DNA from: JBLHLB01 sp047618505
GTDB taxonomy: Bacteria > Planctomycetota > UBA1135 > GCA-002686595
Direction: 5' to 3'
Assembly (NCBI GenBank): GCA_047618505.1
Contig: JBLHLB010000174.1
Span: 1 to 8,373 of the forward strand
DNA length: 8,373 bases
The notes below the pieces were generated by a model. It did no database searches and was not told where the DNA came from. It worked only from the letters and a program-made list of their open reading frames with translations. Position numbers and translations under genes: made by a program. Below are positions 1 to 6,403 of the stretch, piece after piece; positions within the stretch are counted from its first letter, which is position 1; each line of letters opens with the position of its first letter.

Positions 1-276
1 GGTCGCGGCCCTGCACACCTGGTGGCGGACCTCTGCGCGATCCTGTTCTCCTCCGTGGCCTTCGCTGCCTTCCACCTGGAGGTCTTCACCCGCTGGCTCG
101 GGGTGGGTGGGGAGGTCTATGACGGGCCCACGTTCCTCTGGCGCCTCCTGGCCGGCGTGCTGTTCGCTGGACTCTATCGCTGGCGTGGACTGGGTGTCGT
201 GGCCTGGGCCCATGGGCTCTTCAATCTCGCGGTTCTACTGGGGGCGGATCCGAGCGTCTTCCGCGGCAGCTTCTAA
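1..276 (+). CDS. CPBP-family intramembrane metalloprotease, C-terminal part (5' end outside window)
   Basis: The reading frame is open from base 1 to the TAA at 274-276 and gives 91 residues, so the gene begins upstream; the GTG at 22 is probably internal. Two of the family's conserved motifs are visible: FAAFH at residues 21-25 and HGLFN at residues 71-75, each inside a hydrophobic stretch (about 11-26 and 45-84). In CPBP (Abi/CAAX protease-like) proteins these histidines and the asparagine join an upstream EExxxR motif to form a membrane-embedded metalloprotease site; that first motif would lie outside the window. Known members process prenylated proteins or peptides, or act in bacteriocin immunity, but the substrate cannot be read here. 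The next gene begins 61 bases later, apparently from its own promoter, so operon membership is doubtful. An unrelated polytopic membrane protein is the main alternative. Confidence 0.72.
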   Translation, partial: GRGPAHLVADLCAILFSSVAFAAFHLEVFTRWLGVGGEVYDGPTFLWRLLAGVLFAGLYRWRGLGVVAWAHGLFNLAVLLGADPSVFRGSF

Positions 277-304
277 AGACCGCGCGCAGCGTGGCTGATA
301 TGAT
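276..304 (+). promoter_or_regulatory. Candidate extended -10 promoter for the ubiX-ubiA-holA operon
   Basis: TGATATGAT at 296-304 matches the extended -10 pattern TGnTATAAT in all but one position. The hexamer 17 bases upstream (276-281, AAGACC) keeps only the GAC core of a -35 box, which is normal for extended -10 promoters. Transcription would begin near base 311, just before the ATG at 314 and about 27 bases before the ATG at 338, which favours 338 as the ubiX start. Seen by eye only. Confidence 0.42.
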
Positions 305-337
305 CTGGCCTCAATGCGGGGGACTGGGAAACAACTC

Positions 338-1093
338 ATGCGGACCTTTGTGGGCCTCACCGGTGCCAGCGGGCATCACTATTCCGAGCGCCTGATCCAG
401 GCCCTGGTGGAGGCGGGTCACTCCGTGGACCTTTCGATCACACCCTCCGGCTGCAAAGTCTTGCGCCACGAGCGCGGGATCGATGGCGGAGTGCAGGGCG
501 AAAAGCTCGCAGCCGCCCTGCCCGATTGGCTTGGGGCGGCGATCGCTGCCAAGGTTCGAGTCTTTGTTGCCGATGCGGTCGAGGCTCCGCCCTCCTCGGG
601 GACCTCCCTCACCGGTGGGGTGATTCTATGTCCCTGCAGCATGGGAACCCTGGCGCGGGTCTCCGTGGGTTTCAGTTCGAATCTCGTGGAGCGTGCTGCT
701 GATGTTGCGCTCAAGGAAGGGCGCCGACTGCTAATCGTTCCGCGTGAAACTCCCCTGTCCGAAATCCACCTGGAGAACATGCTGCGACTGGCGCGCCTGG
801 GCGCGATCGTGCTGCCGGCCATGCCGGGCTTCTACCATGGACCCAAGAGCATCAATGACCTAGTGGACCACGTCGTCGGCAAGATTCTCGATCGGATGGA
901 GGTTGTGCACGACCGCGGAGCTCGTTGGAAGGGACTTGCCCAGGCGACCAGCGAGCCCGACAGTGAACCCGGAATCGATTCGCCGTTGCCGCCTAGTACG
1001 CCGGACCAGAGTGAACTCGTGAGGGGTGAGCCTGTAAATATTGAGGATCCCACCAAACCCGAAAGGGGGCCAGCGGCGGACACCGCGCGATGA
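338..1093 (+). CDS. ubiX: UbiX-family flavin prenyltransferase with a long C-terminal tail
   Basis: UbiX joins dimethylallyl phosphate to reduced FMN to make prenyl-FMN, the cofactor of UbiD-type decarboxylases. The 251-residue product starts with the Rossmann-type GASG motif (9-12), then shows CPCSMGTLA (98-106), the NLVERAADVALKE segment (115-127), RETPL (136-140) and GFYHGP (164-169). R119, K126, R136, E137 and Y166 sit where the family's FMN/phosphate-binding and catalytic residues lie. The family core normally ends near the RW-K-G at 196-199 (about 190-210 residues); here about 52 more residues follow, rich in Pro, Glu, Asp and Ser and likely disordered. The ATG at 314 would add eight residues, but 338 matches usual family starts and has a GGGA at 326-329. 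The stop overlaps the ubiA start (ATGA). No ubiD is in the window. Confidence 0.93.
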   Translation: MRTFVGLTGASGHHYSERLIQALVEAGHSVDLSITPSGCKVLRHERGIDGGVQGEKLAAALPDWLGAAIAAKVRVFVADAVEAPPSSGTSLTGGVILCPCSMGTLARVSVGFSSNLVERAADVALKEGRRLLIVPRETPLSEIHLENMLRLARLGAIVLPAMPGFYHGPKSINDLVDHVVGKILDRMEVVHDRGARWKGLAQATSEPDSEPGIDSPLPPSTPDQSELVRGEPVNIEDPTKPERGPAADTAR

Positions 1094-2037
1094 ACATGAT
1101 CGCCGGAACCGACAGCCCCGCGACCAAAGGCACCCTGGCCATTTGGTTTTCCCTGGTGAAGTTCAGTCACTCGATCTTCGCTCTGCCCTTCGCTATGGCT
1201 AGCGCCTGGCTCGCGGCCGGAGGTGTGCCCGTCTTGGGAGATCTTGGTTTGATCGTGCTGTGTGCTGTTGCGGCCCGCACGGCGGCCATGGCTTTCAATC
1301 GCCTGGTGGATCGTGATGTGGATGCGAAGAACAAACGCACAGCTTCACGCGAGATCCCGGCTGGTTTGGTCAGTCCTGCTTCAGCGGGATTGCTGACCCT
1401 TGGCTCCTCGCTTCTTTTCATCGTAGGTGCCTTCTCACTCAATCGACTCTCCGGCTTCCTGGCCTTCCCCGTGTTGTTGGTGCTCCTGGGCTACAGCCTT
1501 GTTAAGCGCATCAGTTGGAGTGCGCACCTGGTGCTTGGCCTCTCCCTGGGACTGGCGCCCCTGGGGGCTTGGGTGGCCGTGCGCGGGCAGCTGAATGGCG
1601 ATCTGTCGCCGCCCTTGCTCCTGGCCGCTGCCGTGCTGACCTGGGTCGCGGGCTTTGACTTGATCTACTCTTGCCAGGACGCAGGCTTCGATCGTGAGGA
1701 AGGACTGCACTCCATCCCCGCACGCTTTGGGATTCCCCGTGCCCTGGGGGTTTCCTCGTTTCTGCATCTCCTGACCGTGGCTTTGCTGTTGTTGCTTTGC
1801 TGGCGCGCCGAAATGGGTGCGGTCTACCTGGTCGCGGTCGTGGTCGCCGCGTGTCTACTTCTTTGGCAACATCGTCTGGTCTCGGCAGATGATCTTTCCC
1901 GAGTGAACATGGCGTTCTTCACCCTGAACGGCTGGGTCGGAATCGGACTTTTCGCAGGTACGGCGATCGACCTGGCGCTGGAGCTTGAGCCAGTCTTCGG
2001 TCCCCTTGGAAGAACTCTTCAAGGAGGAATGAGCTAA
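1090..2037 (+). CDS. ubiA: UbiA-family 4-hydroxybenzoate polyprenyltransferase (MqnP-like)
   Basis: This integral membrane prenyltransferase attaches a polyprenyl chain to an aromatic ring in quinone synthesis. The 315-residue length is typical. The first Asp-rich motif is NRLVDRDVD (N70, D74, D78) followed by a conserved KRTASREIPAG block; the second is CQDAGFD (D197, D201) followed by EEGLHSIPARFG. These Asp residues bind the Mg-diphosphate of the prenyl donor. About eight or nine hydrophobic helices fill the rest. The KFSHSIFALPFA start and the CQDxxFD...GLHSIPARFG motif resemble the 'UbiA-like' group that includes MqnP of the futalosine menaquinone route rather than classical E. coli UbiA; that assignment is inference. 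The start overlaps the ubiX stop (ATGA), implying translational coupling; the ATG at 1096 is a possible alternative. The stop TAA overlaps the holA ATG. Confidence 0.92.
   Translation: MNMIAGTDSPATKGTLAIWFSLVKFSHSIFALPFAMASAWLAAGGVPVLGDLGLIVLCAVAARTAAMAFNRLVDRDVDAKNKRTASREIPAGLVSPASAGLLTLGSSLLFIVGAFSLNRLSGFLAFPVLLVLLGYSLVKRISWSAHLVLGLSLGLAPLGAWVAVRGQLNGDLSPPLLLAAAVLTWVAGFDLIYSCQDAGFDREEGLHSIPARFGIPRALGVSSFLHLLTVALLLLLCWRAEMGAVYLVAVVVAACLLLWQHRLVSADDLSRVNMAFFTLNGWVGIGLFAGTAIDLALELEPVFGPLGRTLQGGMS
2021..2027 (+). promoter_or_regulatory. Strong ribosome binding site for holA inside the ubiA 3' end
   Basis: AAGGAGG is a near-perfect Shine-Dalgarno sequence, nine bases before the ATG at 2037. It lies within the last codons of ubiA and supports 2037 as the holA start. 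Translation of holA can therefore initiate efficiently although the two reading frames overlap by one base (TAATG). Confidence 0.8.
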
Positions 2038-3215
2038 TGGCTGCAGCGCGACAACGGGAGCAGGATCCCGCCAGTGCCTTGGCCGGTTTCCAGCACGAAT
2101 TGGAGAAGGGCACTCCGGCGCGAGGCTATTTGGTGCGTGGGGACGAGCGTTGGTTTCGAACTCAATGCGTTGATGCCCTGCGCGCGAAGTGTGGGAAGAT
2201 GGGCTACGAGGTCTGCGTTCACGATGCGGTCCGCGGGAACTCGGATTTCTCGAGAGCACGGCTAAACGATGACCTCGCCGGTGGCGGGCTCTTCGCGGCC
2301 AAGCGCTTGATTGTCGTGCGGACCCCCGAGAACGAATTGAAGAAGGGCGAGGATGGCAAGCCGGGACCGGTAATGCGCGCGATGTTGTCCTTCCTGCAGT
2401 CCCCCGATGACGTCGGGACCCTGCTCTTGGATGCCAACTCCCTGCGCGCGGACAACGCTGTGTCGAAGGCGATCAAGGCAAGTGGCGGCCCGCTGCTTTC
2501 CTTCCGCAAGCTCTACGATTCGCCGCCGCCCTGGAAGCCGGATCCCCGTGAGACGGAGTTAGTGCAATGGTTTCTGCGCCATGCGCGCTCTAAGGGGGTG
2601 CGTTTGGATCCTAACCAGGCGGCCTATGTTTGTGCGGCCACCGGCAACGACCTGGCCGCTCTGGATGATCAGCTTGTCCGACTACAGGCATCCTCCGGTG
2701 GACGCATCGAAGACATCGTCGGCTGGAGTGCGGCCATCGAACCTTGGACCGTGGCGGATCGTGTCGTTGATGGGCCGCTTCCTAAGGCCCTTGCGGCGGT
2801 GGAGATGCTCTTCCTTGGTGGACACCAAGACAAGACCGGGCGTCGCACGGTGGAGGCAACAGCCTTGATCGCGATGCTTGTGGCCGCGGTTGTGCGCGCT
2901 GTCAGGCAGGGCCATGGCCTTGCCCGTGAGTTGTCGCGCACAAGCAATGAGGACGATGCCTTGGCTGCATTCGGTGTTCCGGCGCGGGGACCCGCGCGGG
3001 AGCGCGCCTTGGCCCGTGCCAAGGTCCGTTCGGCTGCACAGTGGCGGAACATGTTAGACGAGGCCCTTGAGCTGGAGCGCTGCTCCAAGGGTGGCGGGCG
3101 CGTTGGGGCAGATGACATCGTTCTCTTGGCTCTGCGCTGGCTATCGGAAGGTAATCCCAGCGCGCCGGTGTCCCGTCCAGGGGGCATCCGTTCCGCTTCC
3201 CGCGGGCGTCGATAG
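2037..3215 (+). CDS. holA: DNA polymerase III delta subunit (clamp loader)
   Basis: The delta subunit opens the beta sliding clamp as part of the clamp-loader complex. The 392-residue product has the family's recognisable landmarks: a short strand and turn GYLVRGDE (30-37) near the N terminus, GGGLFAAKRLIVVR at about 81-94, a mid-protein stretch with a conserved LLLD and paired lysine/serine region, and the helical AAxxCAATGNDLAALDDQLVRL block at about 200-220 that corresponds to the 'GND...L..EL.KL' signature. The C-terminal helical domain contains a run of Ala/Val/Arg and ends in a basic Arg/Ser/Gly tail. It is about 50 residues longer than E. coli HolA (343). No Walker A motif is expected or seen in delta. 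It is the third gene of the ubiX-ubiA operon by one-base overlap; mutL follows after 82 bases. Confidence 0.85.
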   Translation: MAAARQREQDPASALAGFQHELEKGTPARGYLVRGDERWFRTQCVDALRAKCGKMGYEVCVHDAVRGNSDFSRARLNDDLAGGGLFAAKRLIVVRTPENELKKGEDGKPGPVMRAMLSFLQSPDDVGTLLLDANSLRADNAVSKAIKASGGPLLSFRKLYDSPPPWKPDPRETELVQWFLRHARSKGVRLDPNQAAYVCAATGNDLAALDDQLVRLQASSGGRIEDIVGWSAAIEPWTVADRVVDGPLPKALAAVEMLFLGGHQDKTGRRTVEATALIAMLVAAVVRAVRQGHGLARELSRTSNEDDALAAFGVPARGPARERALARAKVRSAAQWRNMLDEALELERCSKGGGRVGADDIVLLALRWLSEGNPSAPVSRPGGIRSASRGRR

Positions 3216-3297
3216 GCGTCGACTGGACTTGGCGTATATCATGGCCTCCGTCCGCGACTGAGATTCTCCACGCATCACACCACAGGACCCTCACACC
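3216..3297 (+). promoter_or_regulatory. holA-mutL spacer with weak promoter-like sequence and weak SD
   Basis: The 82-base gap holds TATCAT (3237-3242, one mismatch to TATAAT) without a convincing -35 box, so mutL may have its own promoter or be read through from holA. AGGA at 3284-3287 is a weak Shine-Dalgarno ten bases before the mutL ATG. An in-frame ATG at 3241 is closed by TGA after six codons, which fixes 3298 as the first usable start. No hairpin terminator is evident. Confidence 0.25.
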
Positions 3298-5160
3298 ATG
3301 CCCACCGCCCCCGAAGGTGCAGCCAGAATCCTTGAGCTGCCGGAACTCGTCATCAACCAGATCGCCGCTGGCGAAGTCGTCGAACGACCGGCCTCGGTGG
3401 TCAAGGAGTTGGTAGAGAATGCCCTCGACGCTGGCGCGACGGAGATTCGCATCGACCTGGAGGAAGGCGGGGTCAAGCTCGTGCGCATTGTCGATGATGG
3501 CTGTGGCATGGGCCCCGACGATCTGCGCCTGGCTTTTCAGCAGCACGCCACCAGCAAGCTACGTTCTGCCGAGGACCTTGAGCACATCGGCAGCCTTGGG
3601 TTCCGGGGTGAAGCCCTCGCGTCAATCGGCTCCGTTTCCCGTGCGCGCATTGTCTCACGTCCGGAGGGGTCAGAACTCGGCTGGGAAGTCGTCAACGAAG
3701 GCGGACGCATCGCCGAGGTGCGCGAAGCTCCCGCGGCGCGTGGCACGACGATCGAGGTGCGCGATCTGTTCTACAACACACCAGCGCGCCGTAGATTCCT
3801 GAAGCGCACCTCGACTGAATTGGGGCGTTGCCTGGATGTGCTGCAAAGAATCGCCATAGCGCACGTGGGCGTGGGCTTCGTTGTGACCCACGACCGCGCG
3901 CGCGTCTTCGATGTGGAAAATTCGATGAACCTGCGGGACCGCGTGCGCCGTCTATTCGGCGTCGAGTTGGCGGAGTCCCTCGTGCCCGTAGGCGGCGAAG
4001 ATGGAGACACGCGCATCTCTGGTTTCGTGGCGCCGCCTCGTTTCTCGCGCCGTGACACGTCCCGTCAGATGTGGTTCCTCAACGGACGCCCCATGCGGGA
4101 CCGCATTCTCAGTCGTGTGCTCAAGGAAGGCTACCGCGGGTTCCTTGTGGAGGGGCGTCAGCCCGTCGCCTTCCTGACCCTATCGATGAACCCGAGTAAG
4201 GTGGACGTGAACGTTCACCCGACCAAGTCAGAGGTGCGCTTCCGCGAGGAACGCCGACTCTTTGGGTTCCTCGTGAATCGCCTGCGCGAGGCCGTTTCCC
4301 AAACGGATATCTCGACCCCCGGTGACAAGTTGCTTGGGACCGCAGCACGGCGTGGTGGTTGGACACCGCGGGAAGATGCACCTGGTCAAGCTCGCCTTCC
4401 GGATCCCGGGGCCATGCGTCCCTGGTCGCCGGGCGCTTCCACCCCGGGGACTACCCAAGGCTATGATTCAACGCCACGCGTGCGCGAGGTGGCGGGGCGC
4501 CCCTTCGAGGATGTCTATGCCAGCGGGACAACGGACGGGCAGCCCGCTGCGGGGGAAGAGCCGGAGGCATGGGATGCACGCGACCAGTTTAAGGGTCCGT
4601 TCCTACAGATCGCCAAAACCTACATCGTGCGGGCTCTACCGGACGGCTTTGAGATCATTGACCAGCACGCTTTTCACGAACGCGTGACCTATGAAGCTCT
4701 GCGGGCTCAGTTCCGTGGTGGGGCAGTCGAGGTGCAGCGTCGCCTCATACCCGAACTGGTCGAGGTGAGTCGCGCGGACATAGAAATCCTTCAGCCGCAT
4801 CTGGAGGATCTGCGCAAGGTCGGTGTGGAGGTCGACATCTTCGGCGCGACAACCCTGGCAGTTCAGGGCCTACCCGCCCTCCTGCGCAACCCTGATCCCG
4901 AGGGAATCGTGCGCGACATCCTGGCGGTGGTCGAGAAGACCGGACAGACGCCTACCGCAGAAGATGTCGTCGAAGAGGTGCTGCATTCCGCCGCCTGTCG
5001 TAGCTCCATCATGGCGGGGGATGAGCTGCGCGAGGAATCTATACGCGCGCTCTTGGAACGCGCTGCCGAACTGGAGAACGATCAAACCTGCCCCCACGCT
5101 CGCCCCACCCGCGTGCGCTTCACACTAGAGGACCTGGAGAAAGCGTTCCACCGGCGCTGA
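3298..5160 (+). CDS. mutL: DNA mismatch repair protein MutL with endonuclease motifs
   Basis: MutL couples mismatch recognition by MutS to strand removal. The 620-residue protein has the full GHKL ATPase: QIAAGEVVERPASVVKELVEN (catalytic Glu E37, N41), DDGCGM (66-71), HATSK (83-87), GFRGEAL (101-107) and GTTIEV...FYNTPAR (149-164). A Pro/Gly-rich linker covers about 345-430. The dimerisation domain carries the metal-binding endonuclease motif DQHAFHE with a second Glu (D455, H457, E461, E466), ACRSS (C567) and CPHARP (C598, H600; the usual Gly is Ala601). QRRLIP (480-485) matches the beta-clamp-binding site of Bacillus-type MutL. The protein therefore belongs to the nicking class of bacteria without MutH. 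It follows holA by 82 bases; its stop is one base from the stop of the opposing gene. Confidence 0.97.
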   Translation: MPTAPEGAARILELPELVINQIAAGEVVERPASVVKELVENALDAGATEIRIDLEEGGVKLVRIVDDGCGMGPDDLRLAFQQHATSKLRSAEDLEHIGSLGFRGEALASIGSVSRARIVSRPEGSELGWEVVNEGGRIAEVREAPAARGTTIEVRDLFYNTPARRRFLKRTSTELGRCLDVLQRIAIAHVGVGFVVTHDRARVFDVENSMNLRDRVRRLFGVELAESLVPVGGEDGDTRISGFVAPPRFSRRDTSRQMWFLNGRPMRDRILSRVLKEGYRGFLVEGRQPVAFLTLSMNPSKVDVNVHPTKSEVRFREERRLFGFLVNRLREAVSQTDISTPGDKLLGTAARRGGWTPREDAPGQARLPDPGAMRPWSPGASTPGTTQGYDSTPRVREVAGRPFEDVYASGTTDGQPAAGEEPEAWDARDQFKGPFLQIAKTYIVRALPDGFEIIDQHAFHERVTYEALRAQFRGGAVEVQRRLIPELVEVSRADIEILQPHLEDLRKVGVEVDIFGATTLAVQGLPALLRNPDPEGIVRDILAVVEKTGQTPTAEDVVEEVLHSAACRSSIMAGDELREESIRALLERAAELENDQTCPHARPTRVRFTLEDLEKAFHRR

Positions 5161-5161
5161 G

Positions 5162-6259
5162 CTACTTGGGCGCGAAGTCCGTGGGGACGAAATTCGGGTG
5201 TAGGTTGGCTGTGGTGAGGGCGATGTGCTGCATCGGTTCTTGGCCGAAGACGAGGCTGGATTGCCCGCCTGTCGCGGTGCCCGCTGATTGCTCCGGTCGG
5301 AACACCTTGATGAGTCGCGGTGCGAGTAGCGGGTCATCGATCTTCCGGACCCAACGATCCAAGGAGATAAGCGTGGCGTCGGCTTGGAGGGCTTGGCCCA
5401 TGGAGCCAGGTTCCTGGATCACCGCTGCGAGAGGTAAACCCTGGGGACCAATAGCGAGGCTGACGAGCTGCTCTCGAGTTGTGTCGCGGGCAACGCCGTC
5501 CCGCCGCACCAAATCAAAGTCGGGGCTGGTGAAACGGATCCAGACCACACCTTTGGAGTCCTCGCCGCCTTCCTTCCGTGCGGCACGTTTCGCATCGCGT
5601 GCCTCGTTCTTGATGAAGCTGCTGACTTGGCGTGGCAGGAGTACAGGTGAACCCGAGAGGAGCTCGAGGCGTGTCAGTCGAATCCGGTCCGGATCCGCTA
5701 GGGCCAGGAAGTTGCGCGCCAGAGCGATCATCTCCTTTACCAGCCGGCGGTCCTCCTTGTTGTCACGTGTGTCGAGCAGCTGCACTTCTTCGCCGTCCAT
5801 CAACCAGTAAGCCGAGTTGCCCTTGCCGGGTCCGTGACCTGATTGGCGATTGCTCGGCAAACGGAAACGCACGAAGTCGGGACTGAGGAACCGATAGTCC
5901 ACATTGAGTTCGTTCGTCTTTACCCCCTCGCGCGTTCTTACGTTGGCTTCGAGGTGGAAGGACTGGGGCGGCGGCATCTCGTCCGCACCTTCGATGGGGG
6001 AGCCATCCGCCTTGGTTTGACTGGCGGCCAGCATGCGCCGCCAGGCGTCACTGGCTGCGGGGACCGCGCTCGCCAGAACCTCCACTGTCGTCAGCCCCAC
6101 ACCCACGCCATCTTCCCCTTGGGTGCCTGAATCTCTTTGCTCACTGTCTGCCTGCGTGCCCAGGCGTGGTTCAGTGGTGCCTTCCTGGGCCGATAGGCTG
6201 CACAGCGAGGTCAGGACAAACCCGATGGCGAGGGTCTTGGTGAGGGTGGAATACATCAT
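5162..6259 (-). CDS. Unrecognised secreted protein with signal peptide
   Basis: I do not recognise this 365-residue protein. The start is placed at the ATG ATG at 6259-6254 because it directly precedes a good Sec signal peptide (residues 1-24: Lys at 8, hydrophobic core 10-22, cleavage likely after the Ala in SLSA); the longer frame from 6322 would bury it and has no ribosome site. A GAAGAG lies just upstream. The cysteine in the signal is not in a valid lipobox, so a periplasmic or extracellular soluble protein is expected. Residues about 25-55 are polar and low-complexity. The rest mixes short beta-prone strands with Arg/Lys/Glu-rich helices, including a segment with YWLMDGEEVQLLDTR; a LolA-like beta fold is conceivable but weakly supported. 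It converges on mutL with a one-base gap and diverges from miaA. Confidence 0.78.
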   Translation of the reverse strand: MMYSTLTKTLAIGFVLTSLCSLSAQEGTTEPRLGTQADSEQRDSGTQGEDGVGVGLTTVEVLASAVPAASDAWRRMLAASQTKADGSPIEGADEMPPPQSFHLEANVRTREGVKTNELNVDYRFLSPDFVRFRLPSNRQSGHGPGKGNSAYWLMDGEEVQLLDTRDNKEDRRLVKEMIALARNFLALADPDRIRLTRLELLSGSPVLLPRQVSSFIKNEARDAKRAARKEGGEDSKGVVWIRFTSPDFDLVRRDGVARDTTREQLVSLAIGPQGLPLAAVIQEPGSMGQALQADATLISLDRWVRKIDDPLLAPRLIKVFRPEQSAGTATGGQSSLVFGQEPMQHIALTTANLHPNFVPTDFAPK

Positions 6260-6403
6260 GCTCTTCGTTCGAGGCTGGTCACAGGCGCAAGGCTGGAGGA
6301 GACTACGGGCGCGGCAGCGCATCCGCGAGTTCGAATTTCGTCCACCAGCGATCCATCCGCTAGCATCATTCGTGCTCGCACAGTTCGCATTTCAGACCCA
6401 CAC
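6260..6403. other. Divergent spacer between the secreted-protein gene and miaA
   Basis: This 144-base region must hold promoters for both directions, but no convincing -35/-10 pair is visible on either strand. The palindrome TTCGAA lies at 6330-6335 and TAGCAT (6361-6366) is a weak -10 candidate toward miaA. AGGCTGG occurs twice (6272-6278 and 6290-6296) near the minus-strand start. Confidence 0.3.

Noticed and set aside
314..337. Upstream ATG at 314 as the ubiX start
   Set aside because: It lacks a ribosome site, lies within a few bases of the predicted transcription start, and adds eight residues not seen at the usual family N terminus.
2981..3008. GC-rich hairpin inside holA (GGCGCG with CGCGCC and an inner CGCGG/CCGCG)
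   Set aside because: It falls in Arg/Ala/Gly codons of a conserved gene, where chance palindromes are expected at this base composition.
2902..3546. A 214-codon minus-strand open frame across the holA-mutL junction
   Set aside because: It is antisense to two well-supported genes, including the conserved MutL ATPase motifs, and has no recognisable domain.
5166..5810. A 214-codon + strand open frame antisense to the secreted-protein gene
   Set aside because: It has Arg/Ser-rich composition typical of a shadow frame in GC-rich DNA and no family motif, while the opposite strand encodes a protein with a good signal peptide.
6260..6322. Longer N terminus for the secreted protein, from the ATG at 6322
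   Set aside because: It would place 21 Arg/Cys-rich residues before a good signal peptide and has no ribosome site.
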